64,000 nucleotides of DNA from assembly GCA_030248135.1 (NCBI GenBank), contig JASANC010003464.1:1-64000 (forward strand), in the 5' to 3' direction. The translations under genes were made by a program, and so were the position numbers. Of the stretch, positions 13,119 through 56,244 are shown one piece after another (within the stretch, counting starts at the first letter, position 1; each line of letters opens with the position of its first letter). The DNA comes from Theristus sp. LFF4_11. Lineage: Eukaryota > Nematoda > Chromadorea > Monhysterida > Xyalidae. Below the pieces are notes generated by a model. It was not told the origin of the DNA and made no database searches. It saw nothing but the letters and a program-made list of their open reading frames with translations.

Positions 13119-15116
13119 TTATGGAAACCCGATTAGTTGCGGATGATGCTCAGACTTCAAAGCGGGCAGCTTTCGCAGATCCGAAATGAAGGTGTTGCAA
13201 CCGTACGGTATCACTTTGTCAACAACGCTCAGCGGCAACAGCGACAGTTTGATGTCTGCGTGGAATAGACTGCGAGCAAGCGACTGCTGTGCGCTTCTGC
13301 AATTCAGTTTTTTGCTGTCTTCCTTGTTTAGTTCTGCATGTAGATCATTCTAAATGCGGTGTCACGCATTGCAATTTCGCTCATTAAATTTTGGGAATTT
13401 TACTCATATTAACCAGCGCAACCTATGTGCATTCAGTGAATTGGTTTTTATGTCTTTTGAAAAAAAACTCTTTGGATTCTGCAAACTCTGCTTCAGACTG
13501 GGCATAGCACCGTTCGTTTTGCTTTTCTTATGCTTCTTTTTAATTTTATTAGATCAACAAAACTTAATTCTATTTTTTTAATTTCGTCTCACTCTGTGCG
13601 TTGAATCCACAGGCCAGCTGGGTAACTCCACGCTCGCACATAACCCGGTTGAGGTGGATGATTTGGGTGCTCAATGCTGCCACCTGCAATGTAAACAAAC
13701 AATATGTTTTCTTATTGATTCATGGTTTTTCAAAAGCACTGTAACAAATGGAATAGAAAACCTGAGAACGCACATGAAATGAGTCTACCCTCGGGCAGTA
13801 CTTCGCATTTAACCAGGAGGATCGTGTCCCGCGCAGACACCAGTCCCATCATCACTGGTTTCGACGTGTGTCGAATCAACATGGTGTTCTGTGAAAACAA
13901 AGCGGTTTTTTGGGAGGTTAACTGAAGCAGTTTCGTTGTGTTGTTTGTTGTAGATGCAACAACAACACGCCGGACAAGGCACCTGGTCGAAGGTGTCCAG
14001 CAGATGACTGCGCTGCACCTGACTGTCCCATTTGCCTCTGTGCGGACTGAGTGGGTGTGCCCTCCGTGAGATTTCCTCCACGTCCATGTTCAGTCGCAGG
14101 TCACATCGGAACACGGTTAGACCGCTTGACTCGGCGCGCATACGTTGCACACTCGAATCGTGCTGAAAACGTTCACAATAAACTGCTGCTAGAGTTGATG
14201 ATGGGCAATTATTGTAATTATCTACTAGTAATTATCCGTGATTCTGCTATATAAGATGATCTTTTCTCTGTAATCTGGGTTGTTCTCCAGTCCAATAAAT
14301 CGCCACTCTTTTGCTGTTCGAAGTCTAGTGTTTCGTGATTGCTGTGCAACAGTCTGACCTTGAACTGCTTTATCCTTTGTGGGTTTTTAGATCCGAAAAA
14401 AACTAAATATTCAATTTCTTAGCACGCAGTTAAGAACTTACCGTATTACCTCTATTAAACCCCCCCAAAATTAAACCCCCCCCCAAAATAAACCCCCACC
14501 CCCTCGACAAGTTTCCAAATAATCCCCCCCCCCAAAAATAATCCCCCATGGGGGATTATTGAAACCTGTTTGAAACACATACCCAGCGAATTCAGTGGCT
14601 GGTTGCAGTGAAAATGATGAAATTGTGCTACCAAAGGCCCCAAATGGATGAGTTAATGGTAATTTCATTACAAAAGGCTGTTGTAAAAGGAAATTTCTAT
14701 GTAGAGTAGAAGTTTCTGCGACTTCCTTCCTGCCATGGAAGGTATTTTTGCCATTTTGCCCACTCCTAAAAATGGTTTCCAAATAACCCCCCCCCCCCCA
14801 AAAAAATAAAGCCCCCCCCCAAAAATAAACCCCCACCCCCAGAAGTCGCTGAAGAAATAAACCCCCATGGGGGTTTATTAGAGGTAATACGGTATAAAAA
14901 GTGCCTAATAAAAAAATTAAAACAAGCCAAATAGTGAATGTATTGTACCGTCTTGCTGCAATATTCCCAAGGATGCTTCACGTTGAACATGAGATCTTTC
15001 GTTTCAGCTTCAATGCTCTTCATCTCGCGACGGTACCAGTCATGTAACTCCTGTTTGTTGTAGGCATCGTTTTTGTTCGCTTCGCAGATTATTTCACTTC
15101 TCATTGTCGAGATCAT
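13119..15116 (-). CDS. START-domain lipid-transfer protein, copy B, 5 exons
   Basis: Paralogue of copy A, 243 residues. Minus-strand exons: 15116-14949, 14162-13983, 13888-13774, 13683-13593, 13296-13119 (732 nt). Exons 2-5 are 180, 115, 91 and 178 nt, exactly as in copy A, with the same phases (0, 0, 1, 2). Motifs: FNVKHPWEYCSKT ending the leader, AESSGLTVFRCDLRLN, AHPLSPHRGKWDS, KPVMMGLVSARDTILLVK, HPNHPPQPGYVRAWSYP, SLFHADIKLSLLPLSVV and the end HHPQLIGFP. Copy B diverges clearly from copy A in protein sequence, so the duplication is not recent. Intron 1 has been enlarged by a 452-bp MITE (14,441-14,892); copy A lacks it. Confidence 0.88.
14441..14892. mobile_element. MITE copy 1 (TA target, CCGTATTACC terminal repeats)
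   Basis: Terminal inverted repeats begin CCGTATTACCTCTA and continue into TAAACCCCC; TA lies on each side (14,439-14,440 and 14,893-14,894). The right end carries a perfect 24-nt palindrome centred on CCCCCATGGGGG (14,856-14,879), and a second perfect palindrome is internal (14,537-14,560). There is no transposase ORF. It sits in intron 1 of START copy B. The same family occurs at 22,185-22,569 and 53,307-53,585. The TA duplication suggests mobilisation by a Tc1/mariner-type or other TA-targeting transposase; this is inference. Confidence 0.8.
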
Positions 15117-16289
15117 ATTTGGCTCAAAATTTCAAATAAAGTTTGACGATCGTATACATAAATTCATCACCGAATCAAGGTGTCGTTTCTCTGAAATTAG
15201 TTAATGTGCAAATATTCAAGCAACAAAAAAGTTTTGGCATGGCAACAACACAACAACAAACTCCAATCAATTGCAGCTGTTTGTGTTGCTGCTGTCCAGT
15301 TCGGACGGTTTCAGGCCTGATACCGGGTTTTTACGTGCAGAATCTGAGAGGGGCGGGAAGTCGCCATAACGGGAAGAAACTGAACTGAACGGAAGTTTTT
15401 ATTGTGGAGAGCGACCCAAGGGTTTCCAAATTCCACGAAACTGGCAAGCAGAGACTATTAAGACATCAAAAAGCGTTATATTTCCAACCTGGACAAAGCT
15501 ATTAAAAACAGAAATGTAAAGTTATAATTTATGCACCCACACACATTTTGCATGAAAGAGAAGTTAGCAAACAGAACATTTTTAAAATGAGTTAAGTTTC
15601 GAGCAATGTTTGCAATTCTGAAATCACGAAGATCAATCAAATTTAGGTCATAAACAACAACATCGAAGCGCATCGCATACAACAAAAAGTTTCGAGTCAA
15701 ACAATGTCAAGTGAAAGAACTAAAGTTTGCGTGTGCGTACGCATACAAATTACAACATTTTTGAGATCGTATTCTCAAGTTTTTAACAAAAACTGTAGAT
15801 GCACTTGCGTGTTGTAAACTCGGGGTCGGCCTAGATTCAGCGGATTTCTACATGTGCGTGTTCTGATGCGCGTGCACAGTCGCACCGATCGCAAGTGTGC
15901 ACGCACGCTCATGCGTCCACACAACACCCGTGCAAACATACGCAAAGTTATATGTTGTACTTTGACTTACGGAATTCTGGTGGTCAAAAGATCACATGAA
16001 TATTATCTTTCATTTTGATGCCGTCCGAGACTCAATGCGCACATTAGGTGTAAACAGTTTCATGCGTGATGTGGGATGAAACACATACGCGCAAAACATA
16101 TGCTTCAAAGTGTACAGAGGACTTTCATCTAAACTGAGTATATCGCAAAAAGCTGGGTGATTTTGTCCTAATTCCTTCAAAACTTGGCCTGATCAACAGC
16201 CAGCAAATCTGATCTGAAAAAGTGACAAGACAAGAGAATTTTGTCGGTGGCTGTGTCTAGGTAGGGTCGGAATTTTCTATGCCACAACT

Positions 16290-16610
16290 GTTTGGCCGCA
16301 ACTGTCCGACGACATGCGACAATAATTCAAGCGCCATGGTTTAAGCGGTAATGGACTAGGCCGCGATGGTTCAAGTGGTAATGGTTTAGGCTGCAATGGG
16401 TGCAATGGGTTAGGCCGCGATGGTCTACCAGACAATGGTTCAGACTGCAATTTACGGGCGGCGATGGTGCTCGCAATGATTGTCCAGGTCGCGATGGTGC
16501 AGGCCCAGATTGTACAGACCAATTGTCGACAGCGCGATGGTCACATGGTTCAGACCGAGAATGTCCGGGCAGGGCGCGATTGTCCAGAGCCACACCGAGA
16601 GCGTCCAGGC
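16290..16610 (+). repeat. Degenerate GGCCGCGATGGTTCA-type minisatellite
   Basis: About 320 bp is built from variable units of roughly 15 nt around GGCCGCGATGGTTCA and AGTGGTAATGGTTTA, alternating GATGG/CAATGG with CGC/TGC spacers. All three minus-strand frames stay partly open because of this bias, giving peptides such as HYRLNHGA. I see no sign that it is translated. Confidence 0.6.
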
Positions 16611-18101
16611 AAAATTGTCGACGCTGCGATTTTTAGCCGTACGACTTTCGCTTTTGACATTTGCGCTCCTTTGCTTAGGTATAGATAGTTGAACGATTTG
16701 AATGTCCCGTGCGGAGGCTGCTTCGCTTGCTCGTCAGTTGGCGGTCAGGATTGCAAGCTTCATAATTTCATAACACACTTGCATGACATTCAATTTACGA
16801 GTGGAGCGTATAATTAAAGTTGCAGCTTTCATTTGCGTTTGTGCGCACCAAGCGCGGTGAGTCAGGCCAGCATCAGCTGCATGGTGCCTGCAAATCCGCT
16901 GCTGCCACTGCTATAATTATCGCAAAGTAAGCCATCGCGTGATACTTTAGCATTATTACTTTTTGCTGCATACACGCCACGGCACATATATCTCTCGCCA
17001 CAGCAATTTTTGATACGCACGTTTGCTTGACCACCTTCACGAACAGAACTGTTCATCAGAGCAAACAACAAGAGTCGAACGCCTTGCAGTCAATGTCACT
17101 TCAATCTTGTTCGCTATCGAAATTCCACAAACGCTACAGTAGTTTTTGTGTCGTGCTTTTTGTCTTTTTCTGTGAAAGCTCTGTAGTGCTGGTTCAAAAT
17201 CATTTCTTATAATGTCTGTTGAATTGTCACAATTGTCAAAAATTTGATGCATACAACATTTCATTATTCAGTGTCATTTATTTTAAACAGACAGATTTGC
17301 ATATTGATAGATTGTATGTGGATGTGCTCAACCGTTCGGATTCGCACGTGTTCACAAAACATTCATGACAGAAAAAGTTGGCGTAAACCTGCACAGCATC
17401 AAAATAACTTGCAGAACTGCTTGTTTAATGTGGGTGCGTGTCGTCAGCTTGCAGATTATTTGCTAGCGCACCAGATGCACCTGTCCGTGTGTGCACTTGC
17501 CAATCATCCGCAGAACGTTGCCATTGCAGTGCCGCCCTCGCAACTGCACAAAAAACAACATTCAGCAGCTGTACACGGAAGAAACAGGCCCGCCGAGCAC
17601 CGGCATTGCAACGGCACCGAGCGCACATGTGTGCTCATACGCAGTCAGCATCAAGATTCTTGCGCAGACTGTCAGCGACATTTCGTTAGTGCGCCTGCAA
17701 CTGTTTCGCAGCATGGCGAGCATTGCATTTCATTCATGTTCACGTCGGCGTCTTCCGCCTCTTGTTCTGTTTTCAAACGATTTTCAGACCAGGAACAGAA
17801 CACAAACGTCGACATGACGGCCGAAATCGGCAGCTTTGCGCTTGCTCGCGTACTATTCTTTATAAAATGTTATGTATATCATACGTGACGGCAGCATCTA
17901 CGGAAAACAGTACATGTTCCATACAAACGTACATGTACAACATTCATTGGTTGAATAGCGCAGATACAATGTAGTTTGCGTTTTTCAAGACACTACATCC
18001 AATGTGCGTGTAGCTGAAACAAACACACAACGCCGCAATATCGATCGTGCCGCGCACAAGGTGCAATGTGTTGTACTGCGGCATTGCGCTGGGCGGCTGC
18101 G

Positions 18102-18121
18102 ACACACACACACACACACAC
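18102..18121 (+). repeat. (AC)10 microsatellite
   Basis: Ten AC units, followed by interrupted CA-rich sequence to about 18,152. Confidence 0.9.
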
Positions 18122-20700
18122 GCTCGCCTGACACAACGCACACGCACACACAAATCTCCGATCGAATTTCCCTTTTATGCTGCTAACATTTTCGTCGTTG
18201 AACAAACGCAGACTCACGTCAAACTGGATTGGAATTACAAATAAAAACGAATTTATAGTGAATGAATTTTTTTTGTGTTTTTTCCAATTCACGCACGGCT
18301 TCCAATCGACCGAGGAACACGTGTGGACATGGCTCGTTGCGACGGAGCTGCGCGTGTTGTGAGCACACAGCAAGCAGCCAGCCAATGAACGCAGTGTGTC
18401 TCTCAGTTATCGCGATCGCTGCAGTGTGCGTCGTTGTGCTGTGTGTGCGCCCCTGCCTGACTGCTGTGTCGAACAGAGCGCCAGTGAAAGCAGCGCAAGC
18501 ATACTAGCACGCAGCACACAGCACACGTCCGTCTGCGTCTTGTATACGCACAACAACAAACACAGGCAACTCCGTACATGCGTGTGTCACTTTTTGGCTC
18601 TCAGCAGTGGCGTCCAAAGCAGTTTTTTTCTGGCCAACAAATCAGCTCAAGCCGTGACGCTGGTCAGTGATCGTGCGCCACAAACGCAGCGCCCTGCTTC
18701 CCAATTCTTGCAACACACTTTGCGCCCGCTGCAAACAGACAGATTCCATCGATTATTTCTCGCCAGCGCCAGTGTTTGTTTATTATGCGCATGCCGCGTT
18801 GTGTGTCGGCTGCCTTCTGAATGCCGTGACAGCGGTGACGGCGTTACATTTTATTTCTTCTATGGGCACCATTAATCGTCTCGCTCCGTTGAAGTGCGTG
18901 CACGGTTCTATGAATGAACCAATTGTGCCGTTTGTGTAATATTATACATTGCATCTGCTTGCGCTGCTGATGTTTCTTGCTTTGGCGACGGCGACTGAGT
19001 AAGCACGCTAATATCGCGCAATATTGTTATGATACAATCTAAAGTTTTCTGCACAAACAGCGGCCAAACAATAATTCAATAGTTCGATCAGTCAAGCGTT
19101 GTTTTGCTTCTCAAAGCAACGCATAATTTCTTGTAAATTTTAATTTCAACACGCATGACACGACATTTATGAAACCGATGAAAAACAGATCCATGAGAGG
19201 AACCGTTTTTTCAGTGGCAGTAGAACAGTGGGGTGCGATTGTGGCTGCGCTGCTCCCTGTGGTGGCACACACACAAAGCCATACTTGCAGACGTAATCGT
19301 ACGCGCATACAACGGCACAGAGACGAGTGTTTTGACGCCGCAACAGGGTTCCCTTTTGCTCGTTTGCTCGTTGTGTGTCGCTAGCCGTATGCAGACGCCG
19401 ATAACGTCTATGCTATTCGTGCGCTTTTCAACCTCAATATCTTTTGCCTTCAACTAACACTCTATGCCCCGCCATCGCATATATATACACAATATACTTT
19501 GTGTCTTCTTCGTGCAGAGGTGAATGTACATCAATAGCAGACGTGTGCAGCTCTATGCGCCGTCTTGCGTGCCCATGGACGCGTTCGAATTGATATGGAC
19601 GCCCGTTAAGACGTCGCCTTTTGGTCTCCGTGTTGTTGATGATGAGTTGCGTTGCGTTCTTGCATGAGCGCCCGCACTGAAAAGACAAGCCGTCGCTGCA
19701 TTCATTTTGTATTTCGGCGCCTGCTGTTTTCAATTCGCTATCATTGCACTTGCTTTATTGCACTCACGTAACATTGTGCCACCAGCAGCCCCCCCCACAC
19801 GTTTTTTTACTATGGAACTCCTGAAAGTTCTTCCTGATGGATGTAAATGTCGCCTGCACGGTCATGTGGCAGTATCTGTTATATTTATGACACAATACAT
19901 AAACTTCTCATACTTTTATAGAATGAACCTTTTGCTATGATCGGAGGCAGGCAACACTTCATAGGGTCGTTGCGACACGCGCTGCCTTCCTGCAGGCATG
20001 CCCAGTGTCGCAGTCAGATGTAATCAAGTTGCTACGATCCCTTTGCAACGCTTATAATTCGAATGGTGCAAGTATAGTTATAAAAACTGTCAGCATTGCC
20101 AGTTCTGCTAAATCACGCACTGTTAAAGAATCAAGCGGTTCGTTTCTTGGATGTTTAGGTCGTCGTCGCCATTTTAGCTAATGCAATGAATGAATTGCGA
20201 AAGCAGAACAGTTTTTAGTGCTTTTCCAAATGTTTTCAATCAATGTTGTGCACTGTCTTAAAAAAATTCCGTGTTTAAGCAAACTGCAGCCGTTTGATTT
20301 GTGGTTAATGCTCATCATAATCGACGATCAAAATAAACAAGCATAAGTGGCTGCGTATTTTGAACACTGGCGCAGCTGTTGTCCAAATTTGCTTTATTTT
20401 ATTCGACTGTACTTGTTGGACGCCCGACATCGTCGTTGTCAACCTATTGTCTGTATAGCAAACGGCTAAAGCGATAAAAAACGTTTAGAGCAACAGCGAT
20501 TCGCACTTCTAGCGCGCCAGTAGTCAACAGAGGTTTGAATTTCCATCCAAATTCAAAGGTCCTATCTCGCAACACGACGTGCACCACATAAACCAGCACA
20601 GCAACCCGGCCGGCGTCGATCTTCATTCAAACGGGGACGCGTCGCTTGCACGAACAACCCTGCTCAGCACTGCTCTTCTGCGAATGCCCATATCCAAATA

Positions 20701-47970
<27,270 letters not shown>

Positions 47971-50773
47971 ACTGTTGCAACCAGCTGCGACCGCTCTGTG
48001 CTCTCTCTGTCGCTAGCTTGTTTACAGCCAAAACTACAAAATCACAACACAACAATGCTTCGATGACAAACAACCACAACAAATTCTCTCCATCACTCTC
48101 TTTCGATTGATACTTGTTTCGCCGCATGTTGTACATATAATTTGTATGGTCGGTCGAACGATAAGTACGCCATCATGTGAAACTGTGTTTTGTTTTGCCA
48201 TTTTGCATCATAGGTTTGTCGAATAGAATTGTTGCTGCATGTTATTGTTTGACGATTTTGAACTTACATCCGTAATGTGCTATTCGAAGTCATTTTTGCA
48301 CGATTGTTTTTGTTGGACATGCTATCCTCTCTTCCTTTGTTTTTTTTGCTGTAATTTCCACAGAAATTCTCAAACATCGTACACGTACGCCTGTACACTT
48401 GTTGTGTTGACGTTTCTGTTTTGCGACGCACAACTTTCGCGTACAACAACGATGCGATGGTGCGGTTGCTGTGTTGCACAGGCACACAACGTCGTGTCAC
48501 AAACGCACTGGCACTGTATGCAACATGCAACCAGTCGATGCAGCAGTAATCGTGCACTACTCACCTGCAACGGTCTGCGTTCTTATTGTTGCTCAACTTC
48601 TGTGTCCTGCAGCCTCGTACAACACTGCAAACATCACAGCGCGATTTCTATGGCTGCTCCGTTCGTCTCGAGTGTCCACTGATCATCGTTGCATCCGGCT
48701 CTCGCCGCGGGACACGCATGTCACAATTCGAATGCGCTCTATGATTCATAGGTCACTTTTGCCAAACTGCGCCTTTTTACGTCATTGTTTCCTCACACTT
48801 CTTTACTAAATTTCTGAAGTGTTGTTAATCCACGATTATTGTCTGATATTTCTCAGTTTGCACCGGCCATTTTCAATGCTATTGACACAACACTGCATGT
48901 GGTTGACACGAGGAACTTATGTATGTTCACTGTGCTAGTGTAAACACTGAATGTGATATTGCCGCAGTCGATGTTAGTTGAGGTTTAGTTGACAGTCCTT
49001 GCGATTGAAACAAATTTTCGAACTGTTTGCTTGTTTGTACTGGTGAGTTGCACTTCAAAAGCGTCTGTCTTGCAAATTCTTTGAATATTGATCACTAGAG
49101 TTTCAAAAGGTGACGATTAATTTTGATGTTTTCAGAGTTTTCATGACACTTTAGGCTTTTTTCTAGCAGTTTCAATTCTGAATGTATATTTTTTTAATAA
49201 AAAGTGTATGTTTTTCAAAGCCGGTGCGACTTTCGCTTTTTGATTTTTAAACTTTCGAACTCTTTATTGCTGCTCTTTTTTTCTTAACGTCAACACTATT
49301 TCCAATTTTTCTAATAGCTGAAGCAAAGTGTGTATCCCTTCAGTGTTTTTTTAACTTTGTGTGTTTTGCTACGCAATAATGGCAGCATGGAACAGCCACT
49401 CAACGACTGTGATCAGAGCATCAAACAAGACTATTGCTCAAACGTGTTACAGACACAGTACACTCAATGAACCACGTTCCACTGCTGCTGGTGTTGAACA
49501 GCAAAGCAGCACGCTGTTCTTAGTTTGTAACTTAAAATAAGCTTCAGGATACGTCCACCTTTTTTAACATGAACATGTGCCTCTTTACGTTTTCAGTCTT
49601 CGTCGGTGTTTTATTACCCTTTCTACTTCTTTGCTTTTGCAACTTTTCTATCACAATACAATATGTTCGTTGTTATCCTATATTTCTTCGCGACTATTGA
49701 AAAAGCAAATGAGAAATTCAGTTCATCAACCATTGTGAGGTTTGCTGACCTTACTGACTAGTCAGTGCAGATATGTCTTCAAAGCAATGACCCTGGTCGA
49801 ACTCGAAACAAAGTTTCTTCGGATTATTGTTCTGACGTTGTGAAAAGTTCTCAACGTATAATTATTTGTTCACACAAAACTTTTATACAACGTTTAGATT
49901 TCATGAATTTTTTTCAATTTTCAACTTTCAAACGCCTTCTTGTGTGTGAGTGCGTTGTGCAAAAGCAATTGTTTTTGTCTCAAGTCCCAAAATGGTAGGT
50001 GGTCGGCCGCGAGTATTTTTTTAATCATTGTTAACGTTGTATGTTTATACACTATATTTTTTACTGTTATACAATTCCGTCGCGTTTTTTGAATTTTTAT
50101 TGGTTTATTTACAAAATGCTGCACATTTTTTGTTTTTTTTTGTTTCCTTGATTGCAAGTTCTAGATGTTGTGATTGTGATTGAATTCTAAAATTAAATAA
50201 CGTTATTTTTTACTATTTTGAAATGTTTTTGTTTCTTTTTTAGATAACGTTTATGTTTTTTCACTACGTTTTGCATATGAATTTGCCGGAAAATTAAAAT
50301 ACAATTCGATTCAGTCAGGTCGTTATTAATGGTTTGTAAATGAAAACACGCCATAAAGACGTGATGTAAGTTAAAGGCGTTTGAGCCGCTAGCTAGCCCC
50401 ATTCGCATGTTCAGCTATATTGCGTCGCCACGACAAAATGAAGTAAACTAAAAAAAGAGTGGGCGGATGATCGCATAACATTAGTGGTAAAATCAGGCGA
50501 TTTCAATTGAAAATACGATTTGTGAGACGCCAGCAATTTTGTCGCGGGGGCCGAAATTGCTGACTGTGTGCGAACGAATTGTCCCAAAAACGAAACGGAA
50601 CATGCAATATATGGTATTAAATGTAATGTACAATGTCTAAAGGTGTTCTGTGTTTCATGATTTATGTGGCTTACGAAAGCAGTTCGTTTTCAAACACAGC
50701 AAAACAAGCACGTTCATGAATAATCAAGCAGACGTTGAAAGCGTATTCGGTGTGTTGCCAGCGCGTGCACTAT
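47971..50773. other. 3' flank of CaMKII and intergenic sequence
   Basis: No gene is recognisable. The sequence is A/T-rich. Frames at 48,239-48,809 overlap on both strands and match nothing I know. A possible polyadenylation motif AATAAA lies near 49,197. Confidence 0.45.
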
Positions 50774-51873
50774 TCACTGTTTCACGAGTTTGCCCTGCAC
50801 CGTGACACAGCCGATCTCCTCATGCGCCGCCGAGTCGCCATTCTTCATGTGCACCTCAAGCGCGTAGACGCCCTGCAAGTTGCACAAACACACCTTGATT
50901 GATGTAGACGCCATGACACACCCGATTGCTGAGAAGAACTGTTGAATGCTAACGGCGATCTTAGTAGCCCCCCATTTTATGCGCAATCAGCACGATTGCA
51001 TGCAACATGCGAAATTGCTTCGTCGTACATCGCTGAGCAGGCCAAGTATGGACGAGTATGGGGTCAGGTCGATCGTGTAGTCGAGCGTCAACGTGCCTGG
51101 CTTCAACGGACAGTTGCCGCACTGTTTGATGTTTGTCCTGAAAATTGATGGCACTGCCTGGTAAAAAACGCAATGTTAAAAAAGTGAACTCCGTCTCTCG
51201 ATTGGTGACCATGGCCATGCAATACACCTCACATGGGTGTTATAATTCAAAAATCACTTCACTGAGACTTCACTTAGAAGATATAGGTCAGGTAAAACAA
51301 ATTTCTTATTGTTCTTCGCAAGAAAATCATTTTCGATGTCCGAAAACATGCCAATTACTGTCAGTAGCAAAAGTTCGGTCTCTAAGATGCTTTAGAAATG
51401 CAGAGCGATGCAAGACACAGATTATTTGCATTTGCATGTGCGTTATCAACCACAAAAACGTGTCATTGCTAACAGGAGTGGTCCGGTCGGCACATGGTGC
51501 CACGAGCATCCGAGCAGTCCACCCCATGAGTATATCTTCACATCCTCCCACATTGTGTTGTATGTGGTGGTGCCAGCGAGCGTGGACTGCGCATGTAACA
51601 CCAACGCCTTGTCCACGTTGATCGGGTAGTCTGCGTTACCGACGTCGTCTGTCACGGTCATCGTGTTCACTCGCAACACGTCGCCTGAGTGCAGCAATCG
51701 CAATGCATGCACACGCAGTTGCTCCATGTAAAAAAACCATCCATAAACGCACACCACTGACCCGGATTGCAGTTAAACCATGACAGCTTGGTATCAGTGC
51801 CGTTTGGATTCGTGCATGCTAACGCTCTGGCAACCACAGTCGCCAACAGAACACAACACAGGCGAACATTCAT
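50774..51873 (-). CDS. Secreted ML-domain (MD-2/NPC2-type lipid-recognition) protein, 4 exons
   Basis: A secreted lipid-binding protein, 176 residues. Minus-strand exons: 51873-51762, 51684-51474, 51137-51029, 50872-50774 (531 nt, closes in frame). Signal peptide: MNVRLCCVLLATVVARALAC, then an N-glycosylation site NGT and LSWFNCN. Core: GDVLRVNTMTVTDDVGNADY, MWEDVKIYSWGGLLGCSWHH, KQCGNCPLKPGTLTLDYTI, DLTPYSSILGLLSD. End: GVYALEVHMKNGDSAAHEE then IGCVTVQGKLV. The cysteine pattern (first Cys after the signal, GCSW, CGNCPLKPG, near-terminal IGCV) fits the ML beta-sandwich, and the CPLKPG motif is typical of NPC2-like and nematode ML proteins. The family binds sterols, phospholipids or glycolipids in the lysosome or outside the cell. 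The ligand is not predictable. Confidence 0.9.
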
Positions 51874-53060
51874 TCTGAATGGTAGTGGTTTGACCTGTAC
51901 GCAGAAAACAGGGATTTTTTTTTGAAGAAAACTGGTTTTTCAGAAAAACGGTTTGCAGTGAAATCCTTACTTATTTATGTATGTCTCCTTACTTGTGAAG
52001 CAATAATAAGAAGCACAATATGAGCAATTGTTGCAAAACGTAATTCCCGTTTTGATAAAATTGATGTTTGATCAAAGAAACCTGCGTCTCGGCTTGTCTG
52101 TGGATCGTGAGAACCAAACCGCATGTTCATGCGCGGTATCTTCTTTCTTCGCATACACTGAAAACGTCACCAACATCCACGTTTTTTCTGGTTCACGTGT
52201 AAACGAGATGACATTTGTGGAAAAGACTGCGTCATGCGCATCATCGCTGCAGGTGGCGCCACCACGGAATGTCCGCTTGGCGATGCCCGCGACCCGCCTA
52301 CTGATTGCCAAAAAAATTCTCCATCTCCACTGATCCTAAACTTAGACCTTTGATAAGAGAATTGTTTACTTTTCGTTTCAAAAGTACTTTGGAGAAACTG
52401 TTCCGATTCAAAAAAATCAATTTACTTTCAAGTGAAAAAAGAAATGTTTCCAGGCATCTTCTCCTGTGGATCCCATGTGGGCATTTCAGAACAAATGGTC
52501 TGGTAGTCATCGTACACGCGCACACTCAGATTTTCTACTACACATGTGTACAGTGTGGCTGAATAAATAAGGCAAAGTAAAAAATAAACACTTGCTTCTT
52601 GCACAGCTTGGTAAAGCTTATGGCGCGAAACTTTTTATACTTTGAACCAATCACATTGTTTGAACTCACTTTCGGTTTCATCAGAACTTTCACTTTTTTC
52701 ATTGGAGATTTCCAAATAACACCGCGTGAAACTTGACGCTTCGGTTTCGCCACACATTTTTTATTTAGCTCTCAAACGATGGCGCATTGACACTGCGCGC
52801 TACTGATGAAAAGTTTATGGAGTTCTCATGGCCCAAAAAACGCACAATGATCAACCGTCTGCCGAACATCAAGCCGTAAAAGTAAATGTCAAAAGATAAA
52901 AACAGATATCATGAAACCGAGAATAAATGTTGTTTTCATAGTCGCTCAAATATGCAGCGCTGTTGTTAGCGCACATGATTGGAGCCAAGCGTTGCTTGTG
53001 ATTCTCATTGCCAGCGCTGTTGCATCTGATCTTTGTCTTTCCAATCTCTGCCAGTCGTGT
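51874..53060. other. Unassigned sequence, possible small exons on the minus strand
   Basis: No family is recognised. A minus-strand stretch near 52,757-52,670 starts at an ATG and runs to a strong-looking GTGAGT, in a lysine/serine-rich frame. Another open minus-strand frame spans 52,311-52,072. Phases between them could not be reconciled, so I do not call a gene. Confidence 0.25.
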
Positions 53061-53295
53061 AACTCCGGAATCTGCAGAACACTTGAACTACGGAGCTACA
53101 GAAACTGCCAAACTGCCAAAATTCCGAGATTCGGGTCCGCGAGAACTCCTGAACCCCGAAACTTGAACTCCTCAACTTCTGAACTTCTATTTTCCTGAAC
53201 TTTGGATCTCATGAACTACGGACCTTTCGAACTCCGGAGCTTGGAACTCCAGAACCTGGAACTTCAGAACTTGGAACTCCTGAACATCGGAACTC
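53060..53295 (+). repeat. Degenerate GAACTCC/GAACTTC short tandem repeat
   Basis: Variable units of about 12 nt around GGAACTCCAGAACTT and GAACTTCTGAACTC; the interval between GAACT words is mostly 10-14 nt. It directly abuts MITE copy 3. Confidence 0.65.
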
Positions 53296-53306
53296 GTTTT
53301 TTATTA

Positions 53307-53585
53307 CAGTATTACCTCTAATAAACCCACATGGGGGTTTATTTCTTCAGCGACTTCTGGGGGTGGGGGTTTATTTTTTTTGGGGGGGGGGGTTTATTTT
53401 TAAGGGGGGGGTTTATTTACAAACAAATTCTAGGGGTGAGGGTTTGTTGAAAAATGGCAAAAATACCTTGCATGGCAGGCAAGAAAGTCGCAGAAACTTC
53501 TACTTTTCACAGAGATTTCCTTTTGTAACAGCCTTTTGTAATGAAATTACCACTAACTCATCCCTTTGGGGCCTTTGGTAGCCCA
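53307..53585. mobile_element. MITE copy 3, truncated
   Basis: It starts in reverse orientation with (TA)CAGTATTACCTCTAATAA, then an ATGGGGG half-palindrome and AGCGACTTCTGGGGGTGGGG as at the right end of copy 1. It continues through AATGAAATTACC and CCTTTGGTAGC and stops where the TATC/poly-T tract begins. The other terminal repeat is missing. Confidence 0.7.

Positions 53586-56244
<2,659 letters not shown>

Larger units (their letters stand above)
15117..20700. other. Intergenic / upstream of CaMKII
   Basis: No protein family is recognisable in 5.6 kb. The stretch 17,430-17,830 is open in several frames at once. The part 18,200-20,650 is moderately GC-rich and mixed. Untranslated CaMKII exons or promoters could lie here but cannot be called from sequence. 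Repeats in it are listed separately. Confidence 0.4.

Noticed and set aside
17244..17888. 214-codon plus-strand open frame upstream of CaMKII
   Set aside because: Two other plus-strand frames and a minus-strand frame are open over the same bases; composition is not protein-like and no splice logic supports it.
52072..52753. Possible two-exon minus-strand gene (lysine-rich start plus 52,072-52,311 frame)
   Set aside because: The junction phases do not agree, two frames compete at the start, and no family is recognised; kept only as unassigned sequence.
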